Assembly (NCBI GenBank): GCA_934167445.1
Contig: CAKPKJ010000005.1
Span: forward strand, 62,001-126,000
Direction of reading: 5' to 3'
Length of the DNA: 64,000 bases
From: an uncultured Clostridia bacterium
GTDB taxonomy: Bacteria > Bacillota > Clostridia > TANB77 > CAG-508
The position numbers were made by a program, and so were the translations under genes. Numbering within the stretch: position 1 is the stretch's first letter; each line of letters opens with the position of its first letter. Of this stretch, positions 17,920 through 27,716 are shown piece after piece. The notes under the pieces are model-generated. The model did no database searches. It was not told the DNA's origin and saw only the letters and a list, made by a program, of their open reading frames with translations.

Positions 17920-20900
17920 TTATAAAACATTATCTTGCAAATTTTTCTTCATTTTTATTAAAATATCGTCTTTACTCTTTTGGTCTATATAATTATAATT
18001 ATTGTCTTTTAATCTTGGGTTAAATCCACATATTGCTTTGTAATTACAATATTCACAAGGCGTTTTTCCTTTTTTATAATATGGTTTTAAATCAATTCTT
18101 CCTTTTAAAATCTCTTTTGAAATGTCTCTTATAGTTTTATAAATATAGTCTTGTAAAATTTTAAATTCTTCTTGTTTCACACCATTGGTCCATTTTTCAT
18201 TTACTCCACCAGATGCCGTAATTGCTGCAGGAACTATTTTAGAACTTCCTGATTGTAGTGAATTGTCATTCATTTTAATTATTTTTACATCTGCTACAAT
18301 TAGGCCTTTCATTTTAAAGTTTTTTCTTATTATTTCTTCTATTTCGTCTTCGTCAATTCTTTTATCTGCTTTTACCATTTGCTCTAATAGCGAAAAATAG
18401 AATATTCCTGCAGGTATTATATCTTCTTGCTTACAAATTGCATCTGTGTATGTTAAAAGCTGTATTTGTAGTCCTGCATAGACTTCGTTTAAATCTATAT
18501 TTTTAGCAGATGATTTATAATCTATTATTCTTAAATATTTTCCATCTTCTTTTTTAGATGTATCTATTCTATCTATTTTACCAGTTATCTCAATCTTTTT
18601 GCCATCTTCTAGTTCTAATGTAATTGGTTTGTATTTTCCTTTTTCTGCAAACTCTACTTCTGTTCCTTCGATTGAAAAATCACTATATATTATGGTTTGA
18701 ATTATGTATTTTAATGCTTTTGATACAATTTTTTTCAACCTTTTTACAAGAACTTTATATTTAGCTGTTGCTGTAAAAATGAAATTTTTACTCAAATTTA
18801 GATTTTCATCTATTATATTTGATACGATTTCTAATATCTGTTCTTCAGTAATATCAGCCAATTCTAGCCCTTCACTTCTTACATATTCAAAAAATTGGTC
18901 AATTGTTTCATGCATTAAAGAACCAGTATTAAAAGTTTGAATTTTTAGTTCTTCTTTTTCTTTTAATTTTAGTCCATATTGTAAATAGTAAGAAAATGGG
19001 CATCTTCTATATGTTTCTAATTTTGAAATACTTGTTTTTAGATTATTTCCATATAGTTTATCTATATTTTGCTTTTCAATTTCTTGTGGTATGTTAGTGT
19101 AATTTATTCCTTCTAAATCTTGTTCTAATATCGTATTCCATTTTTCTTGACTTTTATAATATTTATATATTTCATACCAAATTTTAGGTATATCCTCATT
19201 TTTCTTTAGTTTAGCAATATTTTCTATTAATTCTTGATATGTAATTGTTTTGTTTATTATTTCATAATTTTTTTGTATTATATCACTTTTTTCTTGTAAT
19301 TTTGGATATAATTTTTTAATCTGATTTATTAAGATTGATGGTCTTAGTGATTTTCCATCTTTATCTGACGAACTATATGATAAATATAATTGTTTTTCTG
19401 CAGTTGTAAATGCTTTATAAATATTGAATTTGTCTTCATATAATTGCTCTATTGTTCCTTTGGCAAGTTCAATTCCGTCTTGTTTTAAAAATTCTCTATC
19501 TTCGTCATTTAAAAATCCTTCGTCTTTGTTTACTCTAGGAAACACTCCGTCATTTAACCCTATTATAAATACAACATCTACTTTATGGCTTCTTGACCTA
19601 TCTACATCTCCTAATATTACTTGGTCAGCTGTTCCAGGAATTTTGCCTAATCCACTATTTTTCAAGCCTGTTTTTAATATTTTTTGATATTGGTCTATTG
19701 TTACTTTATCTTCTCCAAATATTAATACTATTTCGTCTAAAACATCTAATATAATTTGATAACTTTCTTTGTATTCATTCATCAAATCTATTTTTCCAAT
19801 TGCTTGTAATTCATTCATTTTTTGATTAATTTTTTCTTCTATATTTTGATTTTGAATAAATTCATATAGCAATCTTGTGATGTTTTTTGCTGTCTTTTCT
19901 TCTCTAATTTCCTTTTGCAAATTTACTAATGGCTCTATTATTTGCTTTCTTATTTCATTTAATCTGATTACATCATTTTTCTTGTTTTCATCATCTAATT
20001 CATATTTAAAGTCTGTTTTCCACTTATTTAGCTTTATTCCCCATTTAGTACAATAATTTTCAAGTTTAAAGATTTCCTCATCTTCGATTCCTGAAAAGCC
20101 TAGTTTTATGTAGGAAAATACAGTTTCACTTGTAAAATTCCTATTTAAAACATCTAATATAGACAATAAATATTGAACAATTACATTTTGATTCAAATCC
20201 CTTTTTTCGTCTATAAAAACTGGTATATTATATTGGTCAAAAATTACTCTTACTAATGAAGAATAATTATCCATATTTTGTGTAATAATTGATATTTGCT
20301 TATATTTTTTGTTTTCTTCTCTAACTAATTTATTTATTTTTTTTGCAACTTCTTCTACTTCTGAATATTCATTTTGAGCTAAGAAAAGCTGAATGTTTTC
20401 CACATTTTCTGCATACTTTGTGGATTTTATATTATATAAATTTTCACTTAGGTGTTTTAATTCTTTGGTTTTAAATCTATATACATTTTTTAGTTCTATT
20501 TCTTCTATATCAAAATTATTTTCTTCTGCTAAATCTTGCAATTTTCTTACAGTTATTTTGTTTGAATAATATATATCTGTATCTGGATTAGTATTTGTAT
20601 CTAAATCATCCACGCAAATTGTTATATTTACTTGTTTTGCTAGGTTTATCATTTGTTTTATTACATCATATTCTTGTGTTGTAAATCCTGCAAATTCATC
20701 AATATAAATTATACTATCTTTTACTAAATCAACTTTATCTAAATTTTCTGCAAGGATTGTTAACAAATCTGTTTCTTCTATATAATTATCTTGGATTTTT
20801 TCTTCAAATTTTTCATATATAAACAACATATCTTTTAATTTGTTTTTTAAGTATTCGTCTTCTGTCTTTGTAGTTTCTTCTTTTAAATCTTCCATTGTCA

Positions 20901-21297
20901 CATTATGCTTTTTAAATTCTGTTATTGTCCTCATACTTAAATCTATGTTTTCGTCTGTTTTTCCTAAGAATTTAAATTCTTTTTTATATGTATTTAAAAT
21001 TGAATATATTAACATTGATTTTCCACATTTTGATAAATGTGTTTGGTTATTTCCTCCAATTTCTGACATCACACGATAAGCCATTCTACTTAGTGTTATT
21101 ACTTCTGCATTAATAGTTGCTTGTTCTTTTAATATATCCATTAATTTTCTTTCGGCTGTAAATGAAAATTGTTCTGGTGTAATTATATATATTTTCTTTT
21201 CCTTTTCTATTATTTTCGAAATTTCTGAAAAACAATATTCACTTTTTCCACTTCCAGATTTTCCATATATAATTCTTAATCCCATTTTTACTTTCAT
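17920..21297 (-). CDS. addB: AddB, helicase-nuclease subunit
   Basis: The AddB half of the AddAB (RecBCD-equivalent) nuclease that processes double-strand breaks for recombination. The N-terminal Walker A IIYGKSGSGKSEY and Walker B YIDEFAGF are present. The C-terminal nuclease shows GKIDRIDTS and IIDYKSSAK, and the Fe-S staple uses Cys in YRRCPFSYY together with CEYCNYKAIC. Length about 1,125, typical. GAGGAGG abuts the ATG at 21297; an in-frame ATG at 21285 would have long spacing, so the start is uncertain by four codons. addA, usually adjacent, is not in the window. Confidence 0.93.
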   Translation of the reverse strand: MKVKMGLRIIYGKSGSGKSEYCFSEISKIIEKEKKIYIITPEQFSFTAERKLMDILKEQATINAEVITLSRMAYRVMSEIGGNNQTHLSKCGKSMLIYSILNTYKKEFKFLGKTDENIDLSMRTITEFKKHNVTMEDLKEETTKTEDEYLKNKLKDMLFIYEKFEEKIQDNYIEETDLLTILAENLDKVDLVKDSIIYIDEFAGFTTQEYDVIKQMINLAKQVNITICVDDLDTNTNPDTDIYYSNKITVRKLQDLAEENNFDIEEIELKNVYRFKTKELKHLSENLYNIKSTKYAENVENIQLFLAQNEYSEVEEVAKKINKLVREENKKYKQISIITQNMDNYSSLVRVIFDQYNIPVFIDEKRDLNQNVIVQYLLSILDVLNRNFTSETVFSYIKLGFSGIEDEEIFKLENYCTKWGIKLNKWKTDFKYELDDENKKNDVIRLNEIRKQIIEPLVNLQKEIREEKTAKNITRLLYEFIQNQNIEEKINQKMNELQAIGKIDLMNEYKESYQIILDVLDEIVLIFGEDKVTIDQYQKILKTGLKNSGLGKIPGTADQVILGDVDRSRSHKVDVVFIIGLNDGVFPRVNKDEGFLNDEDREFLKQDGIELAKGTIEQLYEDKFNIYKAFTTAEKQLYLSYSSSDKDGKSLRPSILINQIKKLYPKLQEKSDIIQKNYEIINKTITYQELIENIAKLKKNEDIPKIWYEIYKYYKSQEKWNTILEQDLEGINYTNIPQEIEKQNIDKLYGNNLKTSISKLETYRRCPFSYYLQYGLKLKEKEELKIQTFNTGSLMHETIDQFFEYVRSEGLELADITEEQILEIVSNIIDENLNLSKNFIFTATAKYKVLVKRLKKIVSKALKYIIQTIIYSDFSIEGTEVEFAEKGKYKPITLELEDGKKIEITGKIDRIDTSKKEDGKYLRIIDYKSSAKNIDLNEVYAGLQIQLLTYTDAICKQEDIIPAGIFYFSLLEQMVKADKRIDEDEIEEIIRKNFKMKGLIVADVKIIKMNDNSLQSGSSKIVPAAITASGGVNEKWTNGVKQEEFKILQDYIYKTIRDISKEILKGRIDLKPYYKKGKTPCEYCNYKAICGFNPRLKDNNYNYIDQKSKDDILIKMKKNLQDNVL

Positions 21298-21392
21298 TAC
21301 CTCCTCGTCATCTACCACTCGATTTGCTTAACTGGTATTGGATTTTCATTTATTTCTATTTTTTCCACTGTTACATATTTGCTTCCTTTATT

Positions 21393-22259
21393 TTACGCTT
21401 CTCTTCTCCAATAAAATAAATATTGTTGGGCTAAACCAGCTAAATCTCCAAAGTTTTCTTTTGCAATTTTTTCAATCTGTTTTTTACTAACTTTTGTTTC
21501 ATCTTCATTTTTTATGTATAAATCATTCATAACTCTTCTTACCCATACATCAATCGGAAAAACTTCAAATCTTTTTAAATCTGAAAATAATAATATACAA
21601 TCTGCAACTTTAGGACCAACACCTGATAATGTCAAAAGTTTTTCTCTTACTTCATATGTATTAGGGTTTGTTCTTAATTCTTCTAAATTGACTTGATTTT
21701 CTAGAATCATTTTAGTAGTTTCATATAATCGTATATCTCTAAAACCTAAGCCCAATTCTCTATATTCTTGGACTGTTACATCTTTTAATTGCTCTGGTGT
21801 TGGGAATGTATAATAAGATTTTTCTTTGTATATAATCTCGTTTCCATATTTTTTAGATAATCTTTCTATTATCCCTTTTATCCTTGGAATATTGTTATTT
21901 GCAGATATAATAAAAGATATAATTGTTTCCCATAAATCTTGATTTAAAATTCTTATTCCTTTACCATATTCAATACTAGTTTTCATATTTTGGTCTATTT
22001 TACTTAATGTTTCTTTTATTTTTTCATAATCTCTGTTTAGATCAAAATATTGTTTTACAATTTTCTCTATTTCTCCATCACACATTCCTTCAAATATGAT
22101 GTCATTTCCTATTTTTGAAACATTTAACACATTATTTTTAAATATTCCTGTGTAACTTTTGTCTTCTTGTTCATTCCATCTAAAGCATTGTCCACAATCA
22201 AATATATCTTTCAATTCAAATGAGTTTGCTTTTTTTAATATATATTTTTGTTCTTTCAT
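21393..22259 (-). CDS. 8-Oxoguanine/HhH-GPD DNA glycosylase
   Basis: Base-excision glycosylase of the OGG1 branch. FDCGQCFRW is the typical N-terminal domain motif. The helix-hairpin-helix LLTLSGVGPKVADCILL carries the catalytic Lys, followed by the catalytic Asp in FPIDVWVRRVM. The start at 22259 has AAAGGA eight bases upstream; the longer frame to 22319 would overlap the yitT gene and has no such site. 288 residues. It lies between yitT and addB in one direction, a small DNA-repair cluster. Confidence 0.9.
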   Translation of the reverse strand: MKEQKYILKKANSFELKDIFDCGQCFRWNEQEDKSYTGIFKNNVLNVSKIGNDIIFEGMCDGEIEKIVKQYFDLNRDYEKIKETLSKIDQNMKTSIEYGKGIRILNQDLWETIISFIISANNNIPRIKGIIERLSKKYGNEIIYKEKSYYTFPTPEQLKDVTVQEYRELGLGFRDIRLYETTKMILENQVNLEELRTNPNTYEVREKLLTLSGVGPKVADCILLFSDLKRFEVFPIDVWVRRVMNDLYIKNEDETKVSKKQIEKIAKENFGDLAGLAQQYLFYWRREA

Positions 22260-22296
22260 ATTTTTTATCCTTTCGGATTCATTATAACATATTTTT

Positions 22297-23154
22297 TTAA
22301 TTTTTGAACCCTTGTCCAACTACTTCTCTTGAATTTGTTATTACTATAAAACTTTTTGGATCTATTTCTTTAGCAATTATTTTTATTCTAGCAACATCTT
22401 TTCTATATGCTGCACATATTAGTATCAATTTATTTTCATTTGTATACATACCTTTTCCATATAAACCTGTTGAACCTCTAGCTACTTTTTGGTCTATTTG
22501 TTTTGCAATTTCTTCACTTTTGTTAGAAACTATTATCATTAATTTTGTAAAATTAATTCCTTCAAAAAATATATCTATAATTTTTCCCATTATATATATT
22601 GCTATTGCTGAATACAATCCTATTTCTATTTCTTTGAAAAAAATCACATTTAATGCAATTATAATAATATCTATAATTACAATAATATTTCCGCTTCTAA
22701 CAGTTGGTTTATATTTTTTTGCTATATAACTTATTAAATCACTTCCTCCTGTTGATGATTCTGCTTTTAATAATAAAGTTGTTCCTAGTCCTAATAAAAT
22801 TCCTCCATATATACAAGCTAGAAACCTGTCATTTGTTAATGGTTCGATTTTATCTAATAAATCTATAAATACTGACATTGCAACGGTTCCTAATGTTGAT
22901 TTTAAGAAAAACATTTTCCCTACTTTATACATCGAAAATAAAAATAGCGGAATATTTATTGCAATTATTACAGTTCCCATTGGTATATTTAACAAATAAT
23001 AAAATATTGTTGCAACACCTGCTATTCCTCCAGAAGAAAGTTGATTAGGCAATAAAAACAACGATACTCCTGCTGCCATAATTAGTGCACCTAGTATCGT
23101 TTCTATCATTTCTTTTAATATTTGTTTAAATTTATATTTTTTACTTTTTATCAT
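22297..23154 (-). CDS. YitT family membrane protein (DUF161/DUF2179)
   Basis: An integral membrane protein of unknown function common in Firmicutes. Five or six hydrophobic segments occupy about residues 15-180, including the signature LFLLPNQLSSGGIAGVATI and LLKAESSTGGSDLI. The cytosolic C-terminal DUF2179 domain (about 205-285) ends IDPKSFIVITNSREVVGQGF. Normal length of 285. TAGGTGAT precedes the ATG. Confidence 0.88.
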   Translation of the reverse strand: MIKSKKYKFKQILKEMIETILGALIMAAGVSLFLLPNQLSSGGIAGVATIFYYLLNIPMGTVIIAINIPLFLFSMYKVGKMFFLKSTLGTVAMSVFIDLLDKIEPLTNDRFLACIYGGILLGLGTTLLLKAESSTGGSDLISYIAKKYKPTVRSGNIIVIIDIIIIALNVIFFKEIEIGLYSAIAIYIMGKIIDIFFEGINFTKLMIIVSNKSEEIAKQIDQKVARGSTGLYGKGMYTNENKLILICAAYRKDVARIKIIAKEIDPKSFIVITNSREVVGQGFKN

Positions 23155-23228
23155 AAAATCACCTATATATTTTTTTATTAATATTATTGGTAATTTTAGT
23201 AAAATTTATAACTATTTGCATACTTTTT

Positions 23229-23411
23229 TCTTCAAGTAATACATATTTTTTAACTTAATATTTGGCGACATTTCATAATCTAGTAATTCTAAAAATATCC
23301 TATAGGCACCTCTCAAAGCAAGTTTGAGATTCTCCTATAGGATATTTTAATAATTTCTACAATTATTCCATTTGCAGCATATTAAGTTAAAAAATATGTA
23401 TTACTTGAAGA
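23229..23411. repeat. Nested palindromic element, 183 bp
   Basis: Perfect 33-bp terminal inverted repeats (23229-23261 and 23379-23411, beginning TCTTCAAGTAATACATA) flank an inner 14-bp inverted repeat AAATATCCTATAGG, which encloses TCTCAAA/TTTGAGA. The sequence between outer and inner arms is only weakly symmetric. It codes for nothing. It fills the gap between the radical SAM gene and yitT and looks like a miniature inverted-repeat element that may also act as a terminator. Confidence 0.85.
23293..23347 (-). terminator. Strong terminator-like hairpin within the palindrome
   Basis: Minus strand: AAATATCCTATAGG pairs with CCTATAGGATATTT around an inner 7-bp stem, followed by TT. It lies 100 bases past the radical SAM gene and would end that transcript. 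Confidence 0.6.
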
Positions 23412-23451
23412 AGATAATTATAAATAGTATAACTTTAAAACATAATATCTA

Positions 23452-24495
23452 TTAATCTGTATAAGTTTCAGTTATTTCTATTTTTGACTTACCTTGTTTC
23501 ATTTTAGAGTCTTGTTTTAAGACAAGATTCAAGTCATATAACTCTTTAAGATTTTTGACATTTTCTTTTTTATGTCCAATAACATTATTAGCATCTACCG
23601 GATTTACTGTTACTTCTACTTCTTTTACTTTTACATTTAATCTTTTAATTTTTCCAACAATTGCATCATACCACATTGCAGATTCCACAAGTTGTCTAAA
23701 TGCTGGATGATATGGTCCTGCAACTACTTCACTTTTTTCTGAGCCTGGTTCTGAAATTTCGTCTGTTGGTTGTAATCCAATTCTTATTATATCAATATTT
23801 TTATTATGAAATAATCTAACTATTTCTTTGCACACTTCGACTGCTTGTACCACTGTTAATGGTTTATATGTTCCTTTTTCTAGTTCTTTTTCTAGTGGCG
23901 TATTTTTTATTACTAAAACTGGATAGATTCTAACCATTTTAGGTTTTAATTTTATTAGTTCTTTTGCCGTATTTATTTCATCTATTGTTGTACTTTCTGG
24001 TAAACCTACCATCATTTGTACACCTAGTCTAAATCCGTTCCATCTTATTAGTTTTGCAGCTCTTTTTACATCTTCAAAAGTATGTCCTCTATTAATCCTT
24101 TTTAATATATAGTTGTTTGAAGATTGAACACCTAATTCTATTGTTTTAACTTTGTATTTTTTTAATCTTTTTAAAATTTTTTTATCAATTGCATCAGGTC
24201 TTGTAGAAACCCTTATACTTTCTACTTGTCCACTTTTTACAAATTCACTTGCTACTTGTAATAGTTCTTCTTGTCTTTCTTCCTCTATTGCTGTAAAACT
24301 TCCACCAAAAAAGGCTATTTCTATTTGTGCATTTTCTTTGTCTATACTTTTTAGGTAATTTTCTATTATTTCTTTTGCTTTTTCTTTCGTCATATTACTT
24401 TTTTGACCACTTATTGATTTTTGATTGCAAAATATACAATCATTTGGACAACCTAAATGTGGTACAAATATTGGTATAATATACTGTTTTTTCAT
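23452..24495 (-). CDS. Elp3-like radical SAM protein
   Basis: Radical SAM enzyme with the 4Fe-4S motif CPNDCIFC near residue 16, GGSFTA, and the Elp3-like stretches STRPDAID, ELGVQS and RINRGHTFED. The C-terminal half (GPYHPAFRQLVESAMWYD) is conserved in the clostridial subgroup commonly encoded beside rnc. Unlike true Elp3 I see no acetyltransferase domain; at 347 residues it is short. Substrate unknown, possibly RNA. AGAGGT precedes the ATG, and rnc ends 16 bases upstream, so they form an operon. Confidence 0.82.
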   Translation of the reverse strand: MKKQYIIPIFVPHLGCPNDCIFCNQKSISGQKSNMTKEKAKEIIENYLKSIDKENAQIEIAFFGGSFTAIEEERQEELLQVASEFVKSGQVESIRVSTRPDAIDKKILKRLKKYKVKTIELGVQSSNNYILKRINRGHTFEDVKRAAKLIRWNGFRLGVQMMVGLPESTTIDEINTAKELIKLKPKMVRIYPVLVIKNTPLEKELEKGTYKPLTVVQAVEVCKEIVRLFHNKNIDIIRIGLQPTDEISEPGSEKSEVVAGPYHPAFRQLVESAMWYDAIVGKIKRLNVKVKEVEVTVNPVDANNVIGHKKENVKNLKELYDLNLVLKQDSKMKQGKSKIEITETYTD

Positions 24496-24511
24496 AGATT
24501 ACCTCTTTCTT

Positions 24512-25183
24512 TTATAAATTTTCCAATGCTTTTTTAGCAGCTTGCATTTGTGCTTCTTTTTTGCTTTTACCTTCCCCCTTAGCCAAGAACTTTCCATCAC
24601 ATTCAACTTGAGCTTCAAAAGTTTTATCATGGTCTGGCCCTTTTTCATTTGTTATTGTATATTTAATATTAACATCACCATTTACTTGAAGTTTTTCTTG
24701 TAATACTGTTTTATAATCTTTATCTCCTACGTGTTTTGTGGCTTCTGCAATTGGTTCTTTTAAATTTTCTACTATGAATTTCTCTACTGGTTCTATTCCA
24801 CCATCTTTATAAATTGCTGCAATTACTGCCTCTACACTATCAGCTAATATTGCTGTTCTTTGTCTTTCTCCTGTCTTAATTTCAGATTTTCCTAAATACA
24901 AAAAATCACTAAAATTATGCAATTTTGCTACTTTGTACAAACTTTTTTCACATACTACTGTTGCTCTAACTTTAGTCATTTCTCCTTCTTTTAGTTTTGG
25001 ATAATTATTATATATGTATTTACTAGATAAAAATTCTAATATACTATCTCCTAAAAATTCCAATTTCTCGTTGCTTTCTAATTTATGTTCATATGCATAA
25101 GATGTGTGTGTTAATGCTTTTTTTAATAATGTTATATCTTTAAATTTATATCCTATTTCCTTTTCTAATATTTCTAAATTCAT
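24512..25183 (-). CDS. rnc: Ribonuclease III
   Basis: Cleaves double-stranded RNA in rRNA and mRNA processing. The signature NEKLEFLGDSIL and the second acidic patch ILADSVEAVIAAIY give the four metal-binding residues. The dsRNA-binding domain (about 150-223) ends GEGKSKKEAQMQAAKKAL. The length of 223 is standard. It would also be expected to process any sense-antisense duplex from the type I cassette at 30.8 kb. Confidence 0.96.
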   Translation of the reverse strand: MNLEILEKEIGYKFKDITLLKKALTHTSYAYEHKLESNEKLEFLGDSILEFLSSKYIYNNYPKLKEGEMTKVRATVVCEKSLYKVAKLHNFSDFLYLGKSEIKTGERQRTAILADSVEAVIAAIYKDGGIEPVEKFIVENLKEPIAEATKHVGDKDYKTVLQEKLQVNGDVNIKYTITNEKGPDHDKTFEAQVECDGKFLAKGEGKSKKEAQMQAAKKALENL

Positions 25184-25291
25184 TCTCTTCCACCTGCTTT
25201 CACATATTACTATTATATACTATTTTCTAGATTTTGCAAGTAAAAGATGCTTTTTTAGCAACAATTTCTAGTACTTTTTTGTTGAAATATG

Positions 25292-25320
25292 TAGACATTA
25301 AAAATTTGTTATTATATAAT
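25292..25320 (+). promoter_or_regulatory. Promoter of the glucosaminidase gene
   Basis: -35 TAGACA (25292-25297), 17-bp spacer, -10 TATAAT (25315-25320), 37 bases before the chosen ATG. Confidence 0.7.
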
Positions 25321-25357
25321 AGATATGTATAAATTTATAAGGAGAGAGTATAAACCT

Positions 25358-26785
25358 ATGTTAGATGATAAAAATTCTTATAATTATCAAAATAGAAACT
25401 TATCAGAAGTTTTTAAAGAATTACAAGAAATTAAAAACAATCCTCAGGCTCAACAAGCTTATTCTAAGCAAGCTAATAAGGAAAAAAAGGTTAAGGCTAA
25501 AAAAAATAATATTCGTAAAATGAAATCTACATCTGATGAATTTGTTTCAATGTTTAGTCCTAAAAAGAGTTCTAGTAATAAAAATATAAAAACAAATGAC
25601 TTAAACCTATCTCAAATAATTACAGGTTGTGGAATTGTAATTGTCTCAATGGCTATACTTTTCCCAAAAGATTTGTCTTTTAAAGAAAGTTATGCGAAAT
25701 CAGATACACAAGTTGCTGCTTCATATGAACTTAACAGACACCGCTTAAATGTTCAATCTATCATTTCTGAAAATGCTGGAATGGATAGAGTAAAGGAGCA
25801 AGTTGTTGAAGACAGAGATGTAGAATTTGAAACAACTTATAGTGACAATGCTTCTTTACCTAAGGGTGAAGAAGTAGTGAAACAAGAGGGTGTTTTAGGC
25901 AAAGATAAAGTAACAGCAGTTAAAACATATGAAAATGGTGAATTTGTAGAAGAAACAATTCTTGCCAAAGAAAAATTATCAGATCCTACGGAAAAAATAA
26001 TTGACCGTGGTACATCTGAATTTTTAGCCAAACATAAAGTACATATTGGAGACACAATGTATTTTACTGATACAGCAAAATTAAAAGATAAAACTGACCC
26101 TACTGGAACAGATGTTGCAGAAGTTAAAAAAAGTATAGATGTAAAACTTCTTGAATTACCTAGTGAAGAATGGGCAAAAGTTTCTTTTGATGGAGTTGAA
26201 GGCTATATAAAAACATCAAACTTGACCTCAGCATCATCAACGCCTAATATTGTTGAGAAAAATAGAATCCAAAGAATCTTACTTAAAGTTAATATTGGAA
26301 TGCAACTAAATAAAACAAGTGATTTAACATTAAATGATTATAAAAAAATATTTACTGGATTGTCAAATGATAAAAATAGAGTTTTTGAAAATAACTATCA
26401 AGTATTTTACAATATGGAAAAGAAATATAATATTAATGGTCTTTTCTTAGCATCAATGGCAATACACGAAAGTGCTTGGGGAACTTCTCAAATTTCTCAA
26501 GATAAAAAGAACTTATTTGGTTATGGCTCTTATGATGCTACGCCATATGAATCTTCATTTGATTTTACAGATTATTCTGAAGGAATCGAAACAGTTGCAA
26601 AATCATTAGTTAAATATTACTTAAATCCATCTGGCACAAAAATTTACGATGGTGAGACAGCTGCTGGTTGGTATTATAATGGACCTACTTTAGAAGGTGT
26701 AAATACTAGATATGCTAGCGATAGTGATTGGCATAACAAGGTATTTAACTATATGCAAATGTTATATAATAGACTAGATTCTTAA
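25358..26785 (+). CDS. Membrane-anchored G5-domain glucosaminidase
   Basis: Putative peptidoglycan hydrolase cleaving the glycan backbone. Order: a charged cytosolic N-terminus (about 1-85), one membrane segment (LSQIITGCGIVIVSMAILF), a G5 domain (about 150-225, VEFETTYSDNASLPKGEE onward), an SH3-like stretch, and a C-terminal GH73/FlgJ-type glucosaminidase domain with the catalytic Glu in AIHESAWGTSQISQ and KNLFGYGSYD. The frame opens at 25325, but AAGGAGAGAG stands between that ATG and the ATG at 25358, so the latter is chosen (475 residues). The gene after it encodes another membrane-anchored protein, probably cotranscribed. Confidence 0.85.
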   Translation: MLDDKNSYNYQNRNLSEVFKELQEIKNNPQAQQAYSKQANKEKKVKAKKNNIRKMKSTSDEFVSMFSPKKSSSNKNIKTNDLNLSQIITGCGIVIVSMAILFPKDLSFKESYAKSDTQVAASYELNRHRLNVQSIISENAGMDRVKEQVVEDRDVEFETTYSDNASLPKGEEVVKQEGVLGKDKVTAVKTYENGEFVEETILAKEKLSDPTEKIIDRGTSEFLAKHKVHIGDTMYFTDTAKLKDKTDPTGTDVAEVKKSIDVKLLELPSEEWAKVSFDGVEGYIKTSNLTSASSTPNIVEKNRIQRILLKVNIGMQLNKTSDLTLNDYKKIFTGLSNDKNRVFENNYQVFYNMEKKYNINGLFLASMAIHESAWGTSQISQDKKNLFGYGSYDATPYESSFDFTDYSEGIETVAKSLVKYYLNPSGTKIYDGETAAGWYYNGPTLEGVNTRYASDSDWHNKVFNYMQMLYNRLDS

Positions 26786-26811
26786 ATATTTATAAAGGAA
26801 ATGATTAACAT

Positions 26812-27648
26812 ATGAAAAATTCAAAATTTAAGATAAAAAATGTAAAACTCGCATTTGTACTTTTAATAGTTATAGCGGTTGTTTTATCAATACTATATTA
26901 CATATTTGTTTTTTCATCACTAAACGCAAAACATAATTTCACGAATCAAATGGTAGAAATTGCTGATGAAAACGAAAAATCTGTATTTGGCATTCAAAAA
27001 GTATTGTTATATAGCAGTGCAAATGCAGTTGACAATTCAGAAAATCAATCACTAAGTAATATGTCAATTTCACAATATTCAGATATATCAATATTTATTG
27101 ACAATAGTCCTACCTCTAGTGATTTAACTGATGAAAATACAGTTAAAGAATTATACATAGATAATATCTCTTTAACTACAACTTCACAAACAGGTACTAA
27201 AATTTTAAATTATAAGAATCCTCTAAAATTTGGTAAATATGAAGACATTGAGCAGTCAGCAAATAACAGAATTGATTTTAACATTATAAACACAAACCAA
27301 GAAAACGAAAACAATGATTATGATAAACCTACTTTTTACTCAGACTGTTCTAACCCAATATCATTAGGTTATTTGTACAAGGATTTATTAACAAACTACT
27401 CTGTTTCTGCTAATTCCAAAACAATTTCATTTAATGGAAAAGTTCTAAAAGAAGCTAATGTTAATTTAGAAGACATTACTCCTACATTGAATTTCACAAT
27501 ACATATTGTTAATAATTCTGGAGAAAAATTTGCTTACAATATGAAACTAACAATTGATTTAAATGGTATTTATGATGGTTACTCTTACAAAGGAAAAACA
27601 ACATCTGGTACAGAATATCAATTTTTTAAGGAAATTAACAATTTATAG
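26812..27648 (+). CDS. Membrane-anchored extracytoplasmic protein, unknown
   Basis: 278 residues with one N-terminal hydrophobic segment (VKLAFVLLIVIAVVLSILYY) preceded by lysines, so the rest is likely outside the cell. The remainder is Asn-, Ser- and Thr-rich and beta-strand-like, with no motif I recognise. It starts 26 bases after the glucosaminidase stop with AAAGGA upstream, and a terminator follows; a shared envelope role with the hydrolase is inferred from this pairing only. Confidence 0.65.
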   Translation: MKNSKFKIKNVKLAFVLLIVIAVVLSILYYIFVFSSLNAKHNFTNQMVEIADENEKSVFGIQKVLLYSSANAVDNSENQSLSNMSISQYSDISIFIDNSPTSSDLTDENTVKELYIDNISLTTTSQTGTKILNYKNPLKFGKYEDIEQSANNRIDFNIINTNQENENNDYDKPTFYSDCSNPISLGYLYKDLLTNYSVSANSKTISFNGKVLKEANVNLEDITPTLNFTIHIVNNSGEKFAYNMKLTIDLNGIYDGYSYKGKTTSGTEYQFFKEINNL

Positions 27649-27670
27649 AATTCTACTTAAGCAGCTACAA

Positions 27671-27712
27671 AAACCCGAGAGAAATATTTTACATTTCCCT
27701 CGGGTTTATTTG
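27671..27712. terminator. Convergent terminator
   Basis: AAACCCGAG pairs with CTCGGGTTT, extended inward by GAAAT/ATTTC, with T or A tracts on each side. It sits between the plus-strand envelope pair and the yhgE-like gene. Confidence 0.85.
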
Positions 27713-27716
27713 AATA

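Noticed and set aside
21319..21392. Short minus-strand peptide (GTG, about 18 codons) between the OGG gene and addB
   Set aside because: Spacing from the only AAAGGAAG is about 15 bases and the frame continues from the OGG stop codon; too little evidence for a gene.
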